Made by a program: the position numbers and the translations under genes. Of a DNA stretch of 64,000 nucleotides, positions 8,838-17,642 are shown piece by piece. Position 1 is the first letter of the stretch, and each line of letters begins with the position of its first letter. The notes below the pieces were generated by a model. That model made no database searches and was not told the origin of the DNA. It was given only the letters and a program-made list of their open reading frames with translations. The stretch lies in the NCBI GenBank assembly GCA_015075275.1, contig JABTUU010000001.1, positions 806,001 to 870,000 on the forward strand. Reading direction: 5' to 3'. The stretch comes from Anaerolineales bacterium (GTDB taxonomy: Bacteria; Chloroflexota; Anaerolineae; Anaerolineales; Villigracilaceae).

Positions 8838-9585
8838 AATGCTTAGCCGCAGATGGATTCTGACGACGCTGCTGGTAGTCGCTGGCACGCTTGTTCTGAT
8901 TCGCCTTGGCGTTTGGCAACTAGACCGACTTGCGGAGCGGCGCGCCGATAATGCCCATTACGCCGAAATGCTCTCGTTGCCGCCGTTAAATCTCAATGCG
9001 GAAATTCCGTCGCAATTGGGCGAGATGGAATATCGCGCAGCGACGGCTACGGGGACCTATGATTTTGAAAATCAAATCGCTGTGCGGAATCAAGTTCATC
9101 GCGACCAGTATGGATATCATCTGCTGACGCCGCTGCGATTTGAATCTCCTACCGGAGCGGGCGAAACGGCGGTCTTCGTTGACCGCGGCTGGATTCCCCT
9201 CGAAGGCAATGCAACCCCAACTGCTTGGCGTAAGTACGATGCGCCGGAAAGCGTCGAGATTTCAGGCGTGATTCGGCTGGGGCAGAGCAAACCAGCCTTC
9301 GGCGGAATTGCGGATGCGCTCCCTCTGGATGGTTCCAAGCTTGAAATTTGGAACAATGCCGATCTTGCAATGATCGCTGATCAAATGCCCTATCCAGTTT
9401 TGAAAATTTATGTTCAACTAGATGAAGCGATTCAGAATGAGACGCCGCCTATTTCCTCTGCGCCCGAGTTCGAGGCAACGGAAGGTCCCCATTTTGGATA
9501 CGCCTTGCAGTGGTTCGTGTTTGCTGCAATTTTATTTTTCGGATACCCATTTTTCTTACGAAAGCAGGATGTAGATTCTCCATGA
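8824..9585 (+). CDS. SURF1 family cytochrome oxidase assembly protein
   Basis: A 253-residue SURF1/Shy1 protein that helps insert heme a into subunit I. It has two membrane helices, one at the N-terminus (about 10-27) and one at the C-terminus (FGYALQWFVFAAILFFGYPF), enclosing an exported domain with the signatures GYHLLTPLRF, FVDRGWIP and GPHFGYALQWF. The ATG at 8824 has AGGGG at 8812-8816 and overlaps the preceding gene by 14 bases; its stop overlaps the next start (ATGA). The whole block is therefore one operon. Confidence 0.93.
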   Translation: MLLRRMLSRRWILTTLLVVAGTLVLIRLGVWQLDRLAERRADNAHYAEMLSLPPLNLNAEIPSQLGEMEYRAATATGTYDFENQIAVRNQVHRDQYGYHLLTPLRFESPTGAGETAVFVDRGWIPLEGNATPTAWRKYDAPESVEISGVIRLGQSKPAFGGIADALPLDGSKLEIWNNADLAMIADQMPYPVLKIYVQLDEAIQNETPPISSAPEFEATEGPHFGYALQWFVFAAILFFGYPFFLRKQDVDSP

Positions 9586-10898
9586 AGTACTCGCTTCGTT
9601 CGTCGTTTTCGCGTTATGTTTTGACTTTGTTTGTCGCCGTGTTTGCGCTAACAATAGTTGGCCGCGTGGTCAGTCTGTCTAATGCCGCTGAATTTTGCAA
9701 AGGCTGGCCCCTTTGCATCCCTAGCGCTCCATTGGGATGGATTAAGCTTGCGCACCTTTCACTGGTGGGCGTTGCGTCATTGTTGATGATCGTTGTGTTT
9801 CGCAAGGCGTGGCGCGAACAGCGCGAACACCGTGTTTTGTTGCCATTAACGACGATCTTAACGGTGATGTTCTTTGGGCAAGCCCTAGTCGGCGCGCAAC
9901 TGGCGAGACAGCCGCAAGCGCAAGGGCTGGCGACGTTGCACGATTTAACCACTATTGCGTTGTGGGTCTCGCTCGTTCTACTCGTCTATGCTTCGGGCGT
10001 TCTGATAAAAGGCGAAGGCTTTGTCGTCAAGTTTGGTTATCGTCAGCGCGCGAAAGATTTCTTTACGCTGACGAAGCCATTGATCGTTGGCTTGCTGCTG
10101 ATCACCACCTATGGCGGCTTAGTGGTTGGTATGAAAGCCTGGCCCCCGTTTTCGCTCACGATGTGGACATTAATCGGCGGAGCGCTGGCTTCAGGCGGAT
10201 CGGGCGCGTTGAATCAATACATTGATCGCCAGATTGACCGTCAAATGAAACGCACGTCCAAGCGCCCGTTGGCAGATGGACGCTTGACGGATGCGGAAGG
10301 TCTTGCATTCGGTTTAGGTTTATCTTTAACCAGTTATTATGTATTTGCATGCTTTGTCAACGAGCTTGCCGCGCTGCTCTCGCTGGCGGGCATCATTTAT
10401 TATGTAATCGTCTACAGCGTGTGGTTGAAGAAAGTTACCGTCCAAAATATTGTGATCGGCGGAGGAGCCGGCGCGATTCCCCCGATGGTCGGTTACGTTG
10501 CCGCTACCGGTCATTTGGATTGGACAGCATGGATTCTGTTCGCCATTATCTTTATGTGGACGCCTCCGCATTTCTGGGCGCTCGCCATCGTCCGCATTCG
10601 CGATTATGACAACGCCGGCGTGCCGATGATGCCGGTTGTGCGCGGCGAAGCGGAAACTCGCCGGTTGATTTTGATCTATACGATCGAGCTGGCAGTGGTT
10701 TCCTTGTTGTTGTCTGTCCTGCATCTGGCTGGAATGTTTTACCTGATCTCGGCGATTGTGCTGAACGGCGCGTTGATATATGCGGCTTGGATGGTCTGGA
10801 AGGTGGGCGGCAATAAATTGGCATGGCGCATGTATAAATGGTCAAGCAGTTATCTGGTGTTTATCTTTGTTGCGCTGATGATTGACGCAGTGTTATGA
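9582..10898 (+). CDS. ctaB: Half-size heme A synthase-like domain fused to protoheme IX farnesyltransferase
   Basis: A 438-residue fusion. Residues 1-145 are a four-helix CtaA/Cox15-like unit with the cysteine pair C39-C45 (CKGWPLC) and two possible heme ligands H58 and H120. Residues 155-438 are CtaB, a UbiA-fold prenyltransferase that makes heme O from heme B; its Asp-rich site reads NQYIDRQIDRQMKRT (D215, D219), followed by RPLADGRL. CtaA is normally an eight-helix duplication, so only one half is present, as in compact archaeal forms. The residue three before H58 is Lys55 where the family has a catalytic Glu. Start overlaps SURF1 by four bases (ATGA). Confidence 0.9.
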   Translation: MKYSLRSSFSRYVLTLFVAVFALTIVGRVVSLSNAAEFCKGWPLCIPSAPLGWIKLAHLSLVGVASLLMIVVFRKAWREQREHRVLLPLTTILTVMFFGQALVGAQLARQPQAQGLATLHDLTTIALWVSLVLLVYASGVLIKGEGFVVKFGYRQRAKDFFTLTKPLIVGLLLITTYGGLVVGMKAWPPFSLTMWTLIGGALASGGSGALNQYIDRQIDRQMKRTSKRPLADGRLTDAEGLAFGLGLSLTSYYVFACFVNELAALLSLAGIIYYVIVYSVWLKKVTVQNIVIGGGAGAIPPMVGYVAATGHLDWTAWILFAIIFMWTPPHFWALAIVRIRDYDNAGVPMMPVVRGEAETRRLILIYTIELAVVSLLLSVLHLAGMFYLISAIVLNGALIYAAWMVWKVGGNKLAWRMYKWSSSYLVFIFVALMIDAVL

Positions 10899-12454
10899 GG
10901 CAGAGCGCCCCGATCGCGCGCGAGGAATGGGGGATGTTGATACTGTTCCTGTCGTGCGCGGTCGGCGCGTACATGCGCTTCAACCCGACGATGCTGGCGG
11001 GCTTTGCCATCAACGACGGCGGCATGTTCGCCGTGATGGTAGACGACCTGCGTGCGAATCATTTTGTTCTTCCCGTATTTACGTCTTATAACCATCTGAA
11101 TATCCCGTATGCGTATCCGCCGTTGGGGTTTTATCTCGGCGCAATTGCTTCGTTGATCTTTGGGCTTGATTCGACTCAAATTGTCCGCTGGCTTCCCGCT
11201 TTCTTCGCAACCCTTTCGATCCCTGCGTTTTATTTTCTTGCCTTGCAACTGCTCAAAAATAAATTTCACGCGGCGGTTTCGACCTTCTTCTTCGCGCTCA
11301 TGCCTCGTGCGATGTGGTGGTTTGTGATGGGCGGCGGACTGACGCGCAGTCCCGGTCAATTTTTTATGTTGCTCACGCTGGCGGTTGTGATTCGCCTCTA
11401 CGAACAGAAGCGCCGATCCGATATTGTTCTTGCGGGCATCTTCGGCGGGCTGGCGGTGATGAGTCACCCGGAAGCCGCTGTCCACACATTTGTTTCGGCG
11501 ATCTTTTTATGGCTGATGCTCTCCCGCACGCGCGCGGATTTTATTCATTCATTACTTGTCGGTGTTGTCGTGGCGATCGTATCCGCGCCGTGGTGGGCAT
11601 CGGTCATCTCGAATCATGGGGTCGCTCCGCTGTTGAGCGGCGCGGCAACCGGCTCGAAATTGGCGGCGGTGTTCAACTTGCTTTTCTTCGTCTTCACGGA
11701 GGAACCTTATGCGACGGTGATCGCGGTCTTGGGCTTGATCGGGATCGCCCACCGCCTCATCCGACGGGATTACCTGCTTCCGTTGTGGATGGCGATTCCC
11801 TTCTTCATCGAAGGGCGGAGCGCGGCGGGTCCTGCGGCGATTCCGCTGGCGATGCTTGCCGCGCTTGGGCTTGTGGAAGTCATCCTACCGGCGATCCAGC
11901 CGTCCCCGTCGAAAGAAGCGGACGTTTCATCCACTGAGCGAAATATTTTTATCTATCTGATCTTGTATCTGATATTTTCCACTTCTCAATTCGGAATCCA
12001 GTTAGCCGCCGCCACGCTGTATCCGCCGGATGAAGAGGCGATGCGTTGGGTTCGAGAGAACACGCCGGACGATTCGCGCTTCCTCGTGTTGACCGGCACA
12101 ACCTCGGTCTCGTGCGATTCGGTGATGGAATGGTTCCCGGCAATCAGCGGAAGAAAAAGTTTGTTCACCGTGCAAGGCGCCGAGTGGACGAAGGGCGCGG
12201 GGTTCAACGAGTATGTGCGCTCGACGTACCCAGTGCAGGAGTGTCTGGCAAATAGCGACCTTGCTTGTCTTGACGAGCATGTTGACCGCGCGGACTATGA
12301 TTACATCTACGTCTCGAAAATTTTGCGCGTGAACAATTGCGGTCCGCTTGCGCCGCAGAGGCAGTTTCCATATTTTGTGGAGAGTCTAAAGTCGGACGCG
12401 GGGTTTGAAAAGGTGTACGAAACCGATGGCGTGTTGATCTCGCGGAGAAAATAA
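10895..12454 (+). CDS. Polytopic GT-C-like membrane glycosyltransferase (paralogue of the gene at 14058)
   Basis: A 519-residue protein with about ten membrane helices and a soluble C-terminal part, the layout of GT-C lipid-linked glycosyltransferases. Conserved stretches shared with the gene at 14058 include AINDGGMF in the first outer loop (a candidate catalytic Asp), AYPPLGFYL, MGGGLTR and SHPE. The C-terminal domain, with EEAMRWVRENTPDDSRFLV, is of the type found after the helices in such enzymes. The sugar donor and acceptor are unknown. Its start overlaps the ctaB stop (ATGA), so it is probably cotranscribed with the cox assembly genes, though the functional link is unclear. Confidence 0.75.
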   Translation: MRQSAPIAREEWGMLILFLSCAVGAYMRFNPTMLAGFAINDGGMFAVMVDDLRANHFVLPVFTSYNHLNIPYAYPPLGFYLGAIASLIFGLDSTQIVRWLPAFFATLSIPAFYFLALQLLKNKFHAAVSTFFFALMPRAMWWFVMGGGLTRSPGQFFMLLTLAVVIRLYEQKRRSDIVLAGIFGGLAVMSHPEAAVHTFVSAIFLWLMLSRTRADFIHSLLVGVVVAIVSAPWWASVISNHGVAPLLSGAATGSKLAAVFNLLFFVFTEEPYATVIAVLGLIGIAHRLIRRDYLLPLWMAIPFFIEGRSAAGPAAIPLAMLAALGLVEVILPAIQPSPSKEADVSSTERNIFIYLILYLIFSTSQFGIQLAAATLYPPDEEAMRWVRENTPDDSRFLVLTGTTSVSCDSVMEWFPAISGRKSLFTVQGAEWTKGAGFNEYVRSTYPVQECLANSDLACLDEHVDRADYDYIYVSKILRVNNCGPLAPQRQFPYFVESLKSDAGFEKVYETDGVLISRRK

Positions 12455-12456
12455 TC

Positions 12457-12501
12457 CGCAGATTTCGCAGATTGGGCAGATTTAGAAAGGAAAAATCTGC
12501 G
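12457..12501. repeat. Short repeat and hairpin (CGCAGATT units) between convergent genes
   Basis: CGCAGATT occurs twice in tandem (12457-12473), then GCAGATTT at 12476-12483 pairs with AAATCTGC at 12493-12500 around a 9-base loop. It lies between the stops of two convergent genes and could stop both, though there is no strong T run. The unit looks like a dispersed intergenic repeat. Confidence 0.5.
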
Positions 12502-12519
12502 AATAAAATTGTCAGCGCG

Positions 12520-13980
12520 TTATTTGCGTTGGAAGATGACGGCGGTGGGGTCTTCGTAAAGCGCTGTCCAGTTGCCCTCTTGTTTTAGTTGAATTGCCAA
12601 AGGCGAGTCGGCGGGGATGATCGCCCAATTGATTTGATATTGATCCAGCAAATCGCGCCAATTGTTTTTCTCTAACATCATCGTTTCGTAGTCGCGCATG
12701 AGCGGCTCGCCGTAGAAGTCGCTTTGGCTGTCTACGAACACGAGTTCGCGGGGCCAGAAGCGATAGAGCAAATATCCGCCCCAGTTGAACTCGTTGAACA
12801 TGTTTCCCTTTTGCGGGTTTTCTTCCAGCCAATCCGCCGCGCGGACGGGGAAGACCTGCGGGTTGAACTGATAGAGTTGTTTGTTCAGCGATTGGTTGTA
12901 GGCAAAGAATCCTATGGCGATAATTGCCGCGAGCGTTGGGAGCAGGAACGATTGACTTGGGGCGACAAGGTTGATAAAGCGTTCGTCGAATCGCTTCCAC
13001 GCGGGGAATCGATTCATTGTTGCCGCGATCCATTCTGCCAAAATGGGCGCGCAAGCGATGGCGAACAAGGGAATATTTCTCATCATCAATAGCGCCATGC
13101 CTCCATGCCCGCCGAGTAGGAAAATATGCGCGGCTGAAACGCTCCGCCAATTGACAAGCGCAAAGAATGCGGCGAGCGAGAGAAGGGTGATGAACGGCGC
13201 GTTGGACGGCTCGAACAAATTCGGCGGCATGGTTTCCACGGTGCGGTTGAGAATGAATGTACTGCGGTTGTTGAGCACGGCTTCCCAGTTGCGCCAGAGA
13301 TCGGGCGTGACGATGGACGCGGCAAGCGAGGTCAGCCCGATCAGCAGAAACTTTTTCCCAACCTCTTTGGACGATTGACGCCTCCGCCAATCCCATACCC
13401 AGCCTGCGACGTAGGCGGCGAGCGCGAGGAAGCCGAAGATGAATCCGCCGTGCAGGTTTGCCCAGAATAGCATGAGCGCTGGGAAGAAGAGCAGGTTGAC
13501 GTTATCCGCTTTCCTGATTTTTTCCAGTCCGTCAACCCACATAGCGAGGAACAGAAATGTGATAATGTGCGGACGCGGAAGCCAGTGGATGCTGGTTGCG
13601 CCTGTCGCAAGCAAGACGACAATAAGCGAAACCAACAAAGATTTGCTTCTTCGCGCGGATTGATGAAAGACGATCGCGATGGCGGCGCCGACAATCAAGG
13701 CGGTGAACAGAATCACCCCGTTTAACCCCAGCAGGCGATACGAAATTGCGAATACAACTTGCGACAGCCACTCATACGGCGGGCGGGATGCGCCAGCCAA
13801 AGTATATGAAAATAAATTGTCTGTTGGGATGACGCGATGCTCGAGGATGTAAGCGCCCAGCGTTAAATGCCGCCCGAGGTCGCTGTCAACGCTGAGCGCT
13901 TGCGATCCGTTTGCCAACACGAGCAAGAAAACGCCGACGGCGAGAATCTCTGTGGCTGATGGAAAAAACTTGTTACGCAT
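12520..13980 (-). CDS. Polytopic membrane protein, GT-C-like glycosyltransferase
   Basis: About 486 residues with around ten hydrophobic helices and a soluble C-terminal domain. The first outer loop has SVDSDLGRHL and DNLFSYT, the acidic-loop pattern of GT-C enzymes, and further on RPHIITFLF and ANLHGGF; these resemble uncharacterised bacterial membrane transferases. The C-terminal part (EFNWGGYLLYRF, FVDSQSDFYG) is typical of that group. No substrate can be assigned. I chose the ATG at 13980 because a TATACT box lies about 15 bases upstream, inside the longer frame that would start at 14013. Convergent with the previous gene, divergent from the next. Confidence 0.72.
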   Translation of the reverse strand: MRNKFFPSATEILAVGVFLLVLANGSQALSVDSDLGRHLTLGAYILEHRVIPTDNLFSYTLAGASRPPYEWLSQVVFAISYRLLGLNGVILFTALIVGAAIAIVFHQSARRSKSLLVSLIVVLLATGATSIHWLPRPHIITFLFLAMWVDGLEKIRKADNVNLLFFPALMLFWANLHGGFIFGFLALAAYVAGWVWDWRRRQSSKEVGKKFLLIGLTSLAASIVTPDLWRNWEAVLNNRSTFILNRTVETMPPNLFEPSNAPFITLLSLAAFFALVNWRSVSAAHIFLLGGHGGMALLMMRNIPLFAIACAPILAEWIAATMNRFPAWKRFDERFINLVAPSQSFLLPTLAAIIAIGFFAYNQSLNKQLYQFNPQVFPVRAADWLEENPQKGNMFNEFNWGGYLLYRFWPRELVFVDSQSDFYGEPLMRDYETMMLEKNNWRDLLDQYQINWAIIPADSPLAIQLKQEGNWTALYEDPTAVIFQRK

Positions 13981-14041
13981 GTCTTTGTCGCATGAGTATA
14001 CTTCGACTAGCATAACAGTGGCTGGATTGCCTGCTTACTTT

Positions 14042-14047
14042 TATAAT
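14042..14047 (+). promoter_or_regulatory. -10 box 10 bases before an ATG, probable leaderless start
   Basis: TATAAT at 14042-14047 would set transcription start near 14054, only about four bases before the ATG at 14058. No Shine-Dalgarno sequence lies between. Confidence 0.5.
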
Positions 14048-14057
14048 CGCGCATAGC

Positions 14058-15605
14058 ATGATGCTGTCTGACGCACCTAGAAAAAACCAAGTCGCTCTGA
14101 TCCTCGGGGCTCTCGTGTTGATGGGAGGGGCGTTGCGATTCCTTCCAGGCTGGCGGGCAAGATTCCCGATCAACGACGGCGGGATGTTTTTGGTTATGAT
14201 CCACGACCTTCAGGCGAACCGCTTCGTACTCCCGTCCGTCACCTCGTACAATGTTTCGGATATTCCTTTTGCATATCCGCCGTTGGGGTTTTACCTTGCG
14301 GCGGCGCTTTCCAATTGGCTGTCCGTTCCGCCCGTTGAGCTTCTGCTTTGGCTGCCTCCTCTTGTGAGCGCCGCGATCATCCCCGCGTTTTATTGGCTGG
14401 CGTGGCAAATTTTCAAATCGGAGTCAAAGGCGATTGTCGCATCTGCGCTGTACGCTTTCCTGCCGGGCGCGTCCGATTGGTTGATCATGGGGGGCGGACT
14501 GACTCGCGCGTTCGGCATTTTGTTTTCTCTGCTTGCGATTGGTTTTGTCCAGCGCGTCTTTCGGGGAGGCGAAAAACGCTCGATCATCCCCGCGATCTTA
14601 TTTTGCGCGTGCGCAGTTCTTAGCCACCCCGAAGTGGGATTACAGACTGCGGCAATCTGCCTCATCCTTTGGGTTTTCGATGGCAGGAGTTGGCCGGGAA
14701 CGAAGAATGCCGCGCTGATCGCCGCAGGCGCCATGCTATTGACCGCTCCATGGTGGCTGACCGTCCTACGCTATCACGGACTCGCTCCGTTTGAATCCGC
14801 GATTCAAACCGGGGTCCGCGAGACGCTTGTTGCTTCTCTCTTTCATTCGATCTTTTCCCTTCAAGGTGGATTGCCGATTTTGTCGACTCTTTGCCTCGTT
14901 GGAATATTTGCCGTATCGCGCAGACGAGAGTTCCCGCTCGTTACGTGGGCGCTTGCCCCATTTTTTGTTGACCCTCGTAACGCGCCCGCTATTGCAATCT
15001 TTCCGCTTCTCATGCTTGCAAGCGAAGGGGCGCATTGTTTGAACGCGGAGTTCGTCCGCGCATATTTAAAAACATTTCATACAAATGCGGACAAGAACGC
15101 CTTTCCGTTTCGCGCAGCAGCAGGAATTTTTGCCGCTCTCTTGCTCTATCTGTTTTTTGTTTCGTGGAGAGAGACATCAAATTTGGCGCGAGTCAGCCTC
15201 GCTTCGGCGGACCGGGAAACGATGGAATGGGTTCGGCAAAATACGCCAGTTGAGAGTCGCTTTCTTCTTTTCACCAATAGCGGGCAAGTCAGCTCGATGA
15301 CCGATTCGTATCAGGAATGGTTTCCAGCGCTGGCGGAGCGGAATAGCCAGAACACGTTGCAGGGATTGGAATGGACGTTGAGTTCAGACTTCTTCTCCTA
15401 TTCGCAACGATTGATTATTTTACAGTCTTGTCAGACGGCGGATTGTCTTATTGACTGGATGCGGCAAGAGGACGTCGAAGCGGATTATCTTGTGTTTAAA
15501 AAACAAGGCGTGTCAGCGCCGTTGACGGAATCATTACGGATGGAGAGCGGCTATCAAGTTGTATACGATTCGGAAAATGCGTTGATCTTTCTCGCAATCC
15601 CATAA
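14058..15605 (+). CDS. Polytopic GT-C-like membrane glycosyltransferase (paralogue of the gene at 10895)
   Basis: A 515-residue protein with about ten helices and a soluble C-terminal domain. It shares with the gene at 10895 PINDGGMF, FAYPPLGFYL, MGGGLTR, LSHPE and METMEWVRQ-like C-terminal features, so the two are clear paralogues separated by an unrelated minus-strand gene. Likely role is transfer of a sugar from a polyprenyl carrier to a cell-envelope acceptor; donor and acceptor are unknown. Two ATGs (14058, 14061) follow a TATAAT with almost no leader. A bidirectional terminator separates it from sigA. Confidence 0.75.
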   Translation: MMLSDAPRKNQVALILGALVLMGGALRFLPGWRARFPINDGGMFLVMIHDLQANRFVLPSVTSYNVSDIPFAYPPLGFYLAAALSNWLSVPPVELLLWLPPLVSAAIIPAFYWLAWQIFKSESKAIVASALYAFLPGASDWLIMGGGLTRAFGILFSLLAIGFVQRVFRGGEKRSIIPAILFCACAVLSHPEVGLQTAAICLILWVFDGRSWPGTKNAALIAAGAMLLTAPWWLTVLRYHGLAPFESAIQTGVRETLVASLFHSIFSLQGGLPILSTLCLVGIFAVSRRREFPLVTWALAPFFVDPRNAPAIAIFPLLMLASEGAHCLNAEFVRAYLKTFHTNADKNAFPFRAAAGIFAALLLYLFFVSWRETSNLARVSLASADRETMEWVRQNTPVESRFLLFTNSGQVSSMTDSYQEWFPALAERNSQNTLQGLEWTLSSDFFSYSQRLIILQSCQTADCLIDWMRQEDVEADYLVFKKQGVSAPLTESLRMESGYQVVYDSENALIFLAIP

Positions 15606-15644
15606 CGATCCCGAGGTTGGACTGTTGCCTGCTTTGTTTGGAAT

Positions 15645-15681
15645 CAAAAAAGCGATGACGTTTGAATGTCATCGCTTTTTG
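15645..15681. terminator. Bidirectional terminator between convergent genes
   Basis: GCGATGAC (15652-15659) pairs with GTCATCGC (15668-15675). A run of A precedes the stem and a run of T follows it, so it can end the glycosyltransferase transcript on the plus strand and sigA on the minus strand (sigA stop at 15684). Confidence 0.85.
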
Positions 15682-15683
15682 TG

Positions 15684-16895
15684 TTATTCGCCTAAATAAT
15701 CGCGCAGTTTGCGGCGGATGGTGGGATGCCGCAAGCGGCTCAACGCCTGCGCTTCGATCTGTCGCACGCGTTCGCGGGTTACGCCCATTTTGCGACCTAC
15801 TTCTTCGAGGGTGTATGCCTGCCCGTCGAGCAGACCGTAGCGCAATTGCAAAATGCGGACTTCGCGCGGGGGCAACCCGTTCAACACTTCGCCGAGATGC
15901 TCCTTGAGCAGGTTGTACGTGGCGATATCGTCCGGAGGAGGCGCTTCGTCATCTTCGATGAAATCTCCCAACACCGAATCCTCTTCGTCGTCGGTCGGAG
16001 TCTCCAGCGAAAGCGGGCGGCGCGCCACCTGAATCATATTTTCAACTTTTTTAGGCGGTACGTCCAGCGCTTCAGCAATTTCTTCTACGCTCGGTTCGCG
16101 CCCCAAACGCTGAGTAAGTTGGTGCTGCACGCGCAGAAGCTTGTTGATCTGATCGCCCATGTGGACCGGCACGCGAATCGTCCGCCCTTGGTCGGCGATG
16201 GCGCGCGTGACCGCTTGACGGATCCACCAAGTGGCATATGTAGAGAACTTGTGTCCGCGCCGGTAATCGAACTTCTTGGTAGCGCGGATAAGGCCGATAT
16301 TGCCCTCTTGAATCAAATCAAGGAAGGGAACGCCGCGCCCCATATATTTCTTGGCGACCGAAATGACCAAGCGTGAGTTCGCGGTGATGAGATGTTCGCG
16401 CGCCGCCCAGCCGTCTTCGATAGAGTGACGCAGAGTGACGCGGCGACGCGGCGTGACTTTACTTTTAGCGAGTTCTTCGCGTGCCAAACGCCCGCGTTCA
16501 ATACGTTGAGCCAAAGCGACTTCTTCTATCGCGGTCAATAGCGGAACGCGGCTGACTTCTTTGAGATATAAACCGATGGTGTCGTCGGTGTCAATGTTGG
16601 CAAGGTAATCGTCGAGGACGACGCTAACTTCCGGTTCGGCTTCCGCGGCTTCAACAGCGATGAGCTCGTCCTCGGTCGGTTCAGCGGTGGCTGTATCTTC
16701 CACAAAGGGGATGCCGGCGCTTAATAGGGCGGAAAAAGCTTCTTCAAGTTGTTCCACGTCTTGCTCGGCTTCGGGGAAAAAGTGAAGAATGTCGTCGAGG
16801 GTCACATACGATTTTTGTCGTCCTAGCTCCACCAGGCGCGCAATTGCGGAAAATTCTTCTTCTTCTTCGGCCATCAAAATCTTATCTACATCCAT
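15684..16895 (-). CDS. sigA: Primary RNA polymerase sigma factor (sigma-70 group 1)
   Basis: A 403-residue RpoD/SigA. In order: a region 1.1-like helical domain (about 15-65), region 1.2 ([18 protein letters not shown]), region 2 with [30 protein letters not shown] and [12 protein letters not shown] (core and -10 binding), region 3 with the RPLSLETP neighbourhood, and region 4 with [21 protein letters not shown] (-35 binding). Nothing essential is missing. A second ATG eight codons in is possible. A good TTGAAT/TATTCT promoter lies just upstream. Confidence 0.97.
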   Translation of the reverse strand: MDVDKILMAEEEEEFSAIARLVELGRQKSYVTLDDILHFFPEAEQDVEQLEEAFSALLSAGIPFVEDTATAEPTEDELIAVEAAEAEPEVSVVLDDYLANIDTDDTIGLYLKEVSRVPLLTAIEEVALAQRIERGRLAREELAKSKVTPRRRVTLRHSIEDGWAAREHLITANSRLVISVAKKYMGRGVPFLDLIQEGNIGLIRATKKFDYRRGHKFSTYATWWIRQAVTRAIADQGRTIRVPVHMGDQINKLLRVQHQLTQRLGREPSVEEIAEALDVPPKKVENMIQVARRPLSLETPTDDEEDSVLGDFIEDDEAPPPDDIATYNLLKEHLGEVLNGLPPREVRILQLRYGLLDGQAYTLEEVGRKMGVTRERVRQIEAQALSRLRHPTIRRKLRDYLGE

Positions 16896-16926
16896 TAATG
16901 TCGGTCCATTCTGTCTTTTTTATACT

Positions 16927-16955
16927 AGAATACACGTTTTTTAAACGAAATTCAA
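16927..16955 (-). promoter_or_regulatory. sigma-70-type promoter of sigA
   Basis: On the minus strand TTGAAT (16955-16950), a 17-base spacer, then TATTCT (16932-16927). The expected start is near 16920, about 25 bases before the sigA ATG. Confidence 0.65.
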
Positions 16956-17001
16956 GCCTTGCGTTCTTCTCTTCTATAGAGACGTTGTGAGAGCCGAAAT
17001 G

Positions 17002-17637
17002 TTACTGCTCAGGCGTAGATTCGGGCTGAGTTGGCACAGCGGTTTCGGGCGTTTGAGAAGGAAGCGGCGTCTCCGTGGCGGTCGGCGCTGGCGTTGGCGT
17101 CTCTTTATAAGGCAGATTCGTTAACAGTCCGAGCAATATATCTAGGGAGGCCTTATCAATGGTCGTCACTGCGCCCGCCGGAGTAAGCGCGTAATATTCG
17201 CTTTCTGTAGGTGTAACGTCCCCGATTTTTACGGTTTGCTCGGCGCCATTAAACGTAGCGGCGATGATGTACTGCGGATTCTGCAAGCCTGCGTCGGCGA
17301 GACTAAGGCCGGGGATCGTGTCTTTGATGAGCAAGGCGGTAATTTGACTCGCCGCCGCTTCTGCCGCCGCTGGGTCGGCGGGCGCTTTGGTGGGCTGGAT
17401 TAACTGCCACGCGTCAATCGTGCTTCGTGAAAGCTCGATGATTTCACCGCTTTGCGCTTCGATGCGCAGGCTGGAAGGCGCGGCGCCTTGCGCCTCAAAC
17501 AGATATATGGGAGGCGCTTCCGTCGCTTTAGGCGCGATGGCTGCAGATTCTTTTTCCGCTTTGCGCTGGTTGACGAAATAGTAGGCTCCTATTGCTGCCA
17601 GCAATAAGAGCATGGATATGATTGTCGAGCGGCGCAT
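17002..17637 (-). CDS. Membrane-anchored DUF4340-like protein of the Gld-type ABC operon
   Basis: A 211-residue protein with one N-terminal membrane helix (about 5-22) and an exported domain; the C-terminal 35 residues are Pro/Thr/Glu rich, like a wall-spanning tail. The central part (SGEIIELSRSTIDAWQL, IKDTIPGLSLADAGL) resembles DUF4340, a family that follows Gld-type ABC exporters in many bacteria. Molecular function is unknown. It is last in the minus-strand operon, 5 bases after the auxiliary subunit, with sigA downstream. Confidence 0.75.
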   Translation of the reverse strand: MRRSTIISMLLLLAAIGAYYFVNQRKAEKESAAIAPKATEAPPIYLFEAQGAAPSSLRIEAQSGEIIELSRSTIDAWQLIQPTKAPADPAAAEAAASQITALLIKDTIPGLSLADAGLQNPQYIIAATFNGAEQTVKIGDVTPTESEYYALTPAGAVTTIDKASLDILLGLLTNLPYKETPTPAPTATETPLPSQTPETAVPTQPESTPEQ

Positions 17638-17642
17638 TAGAA

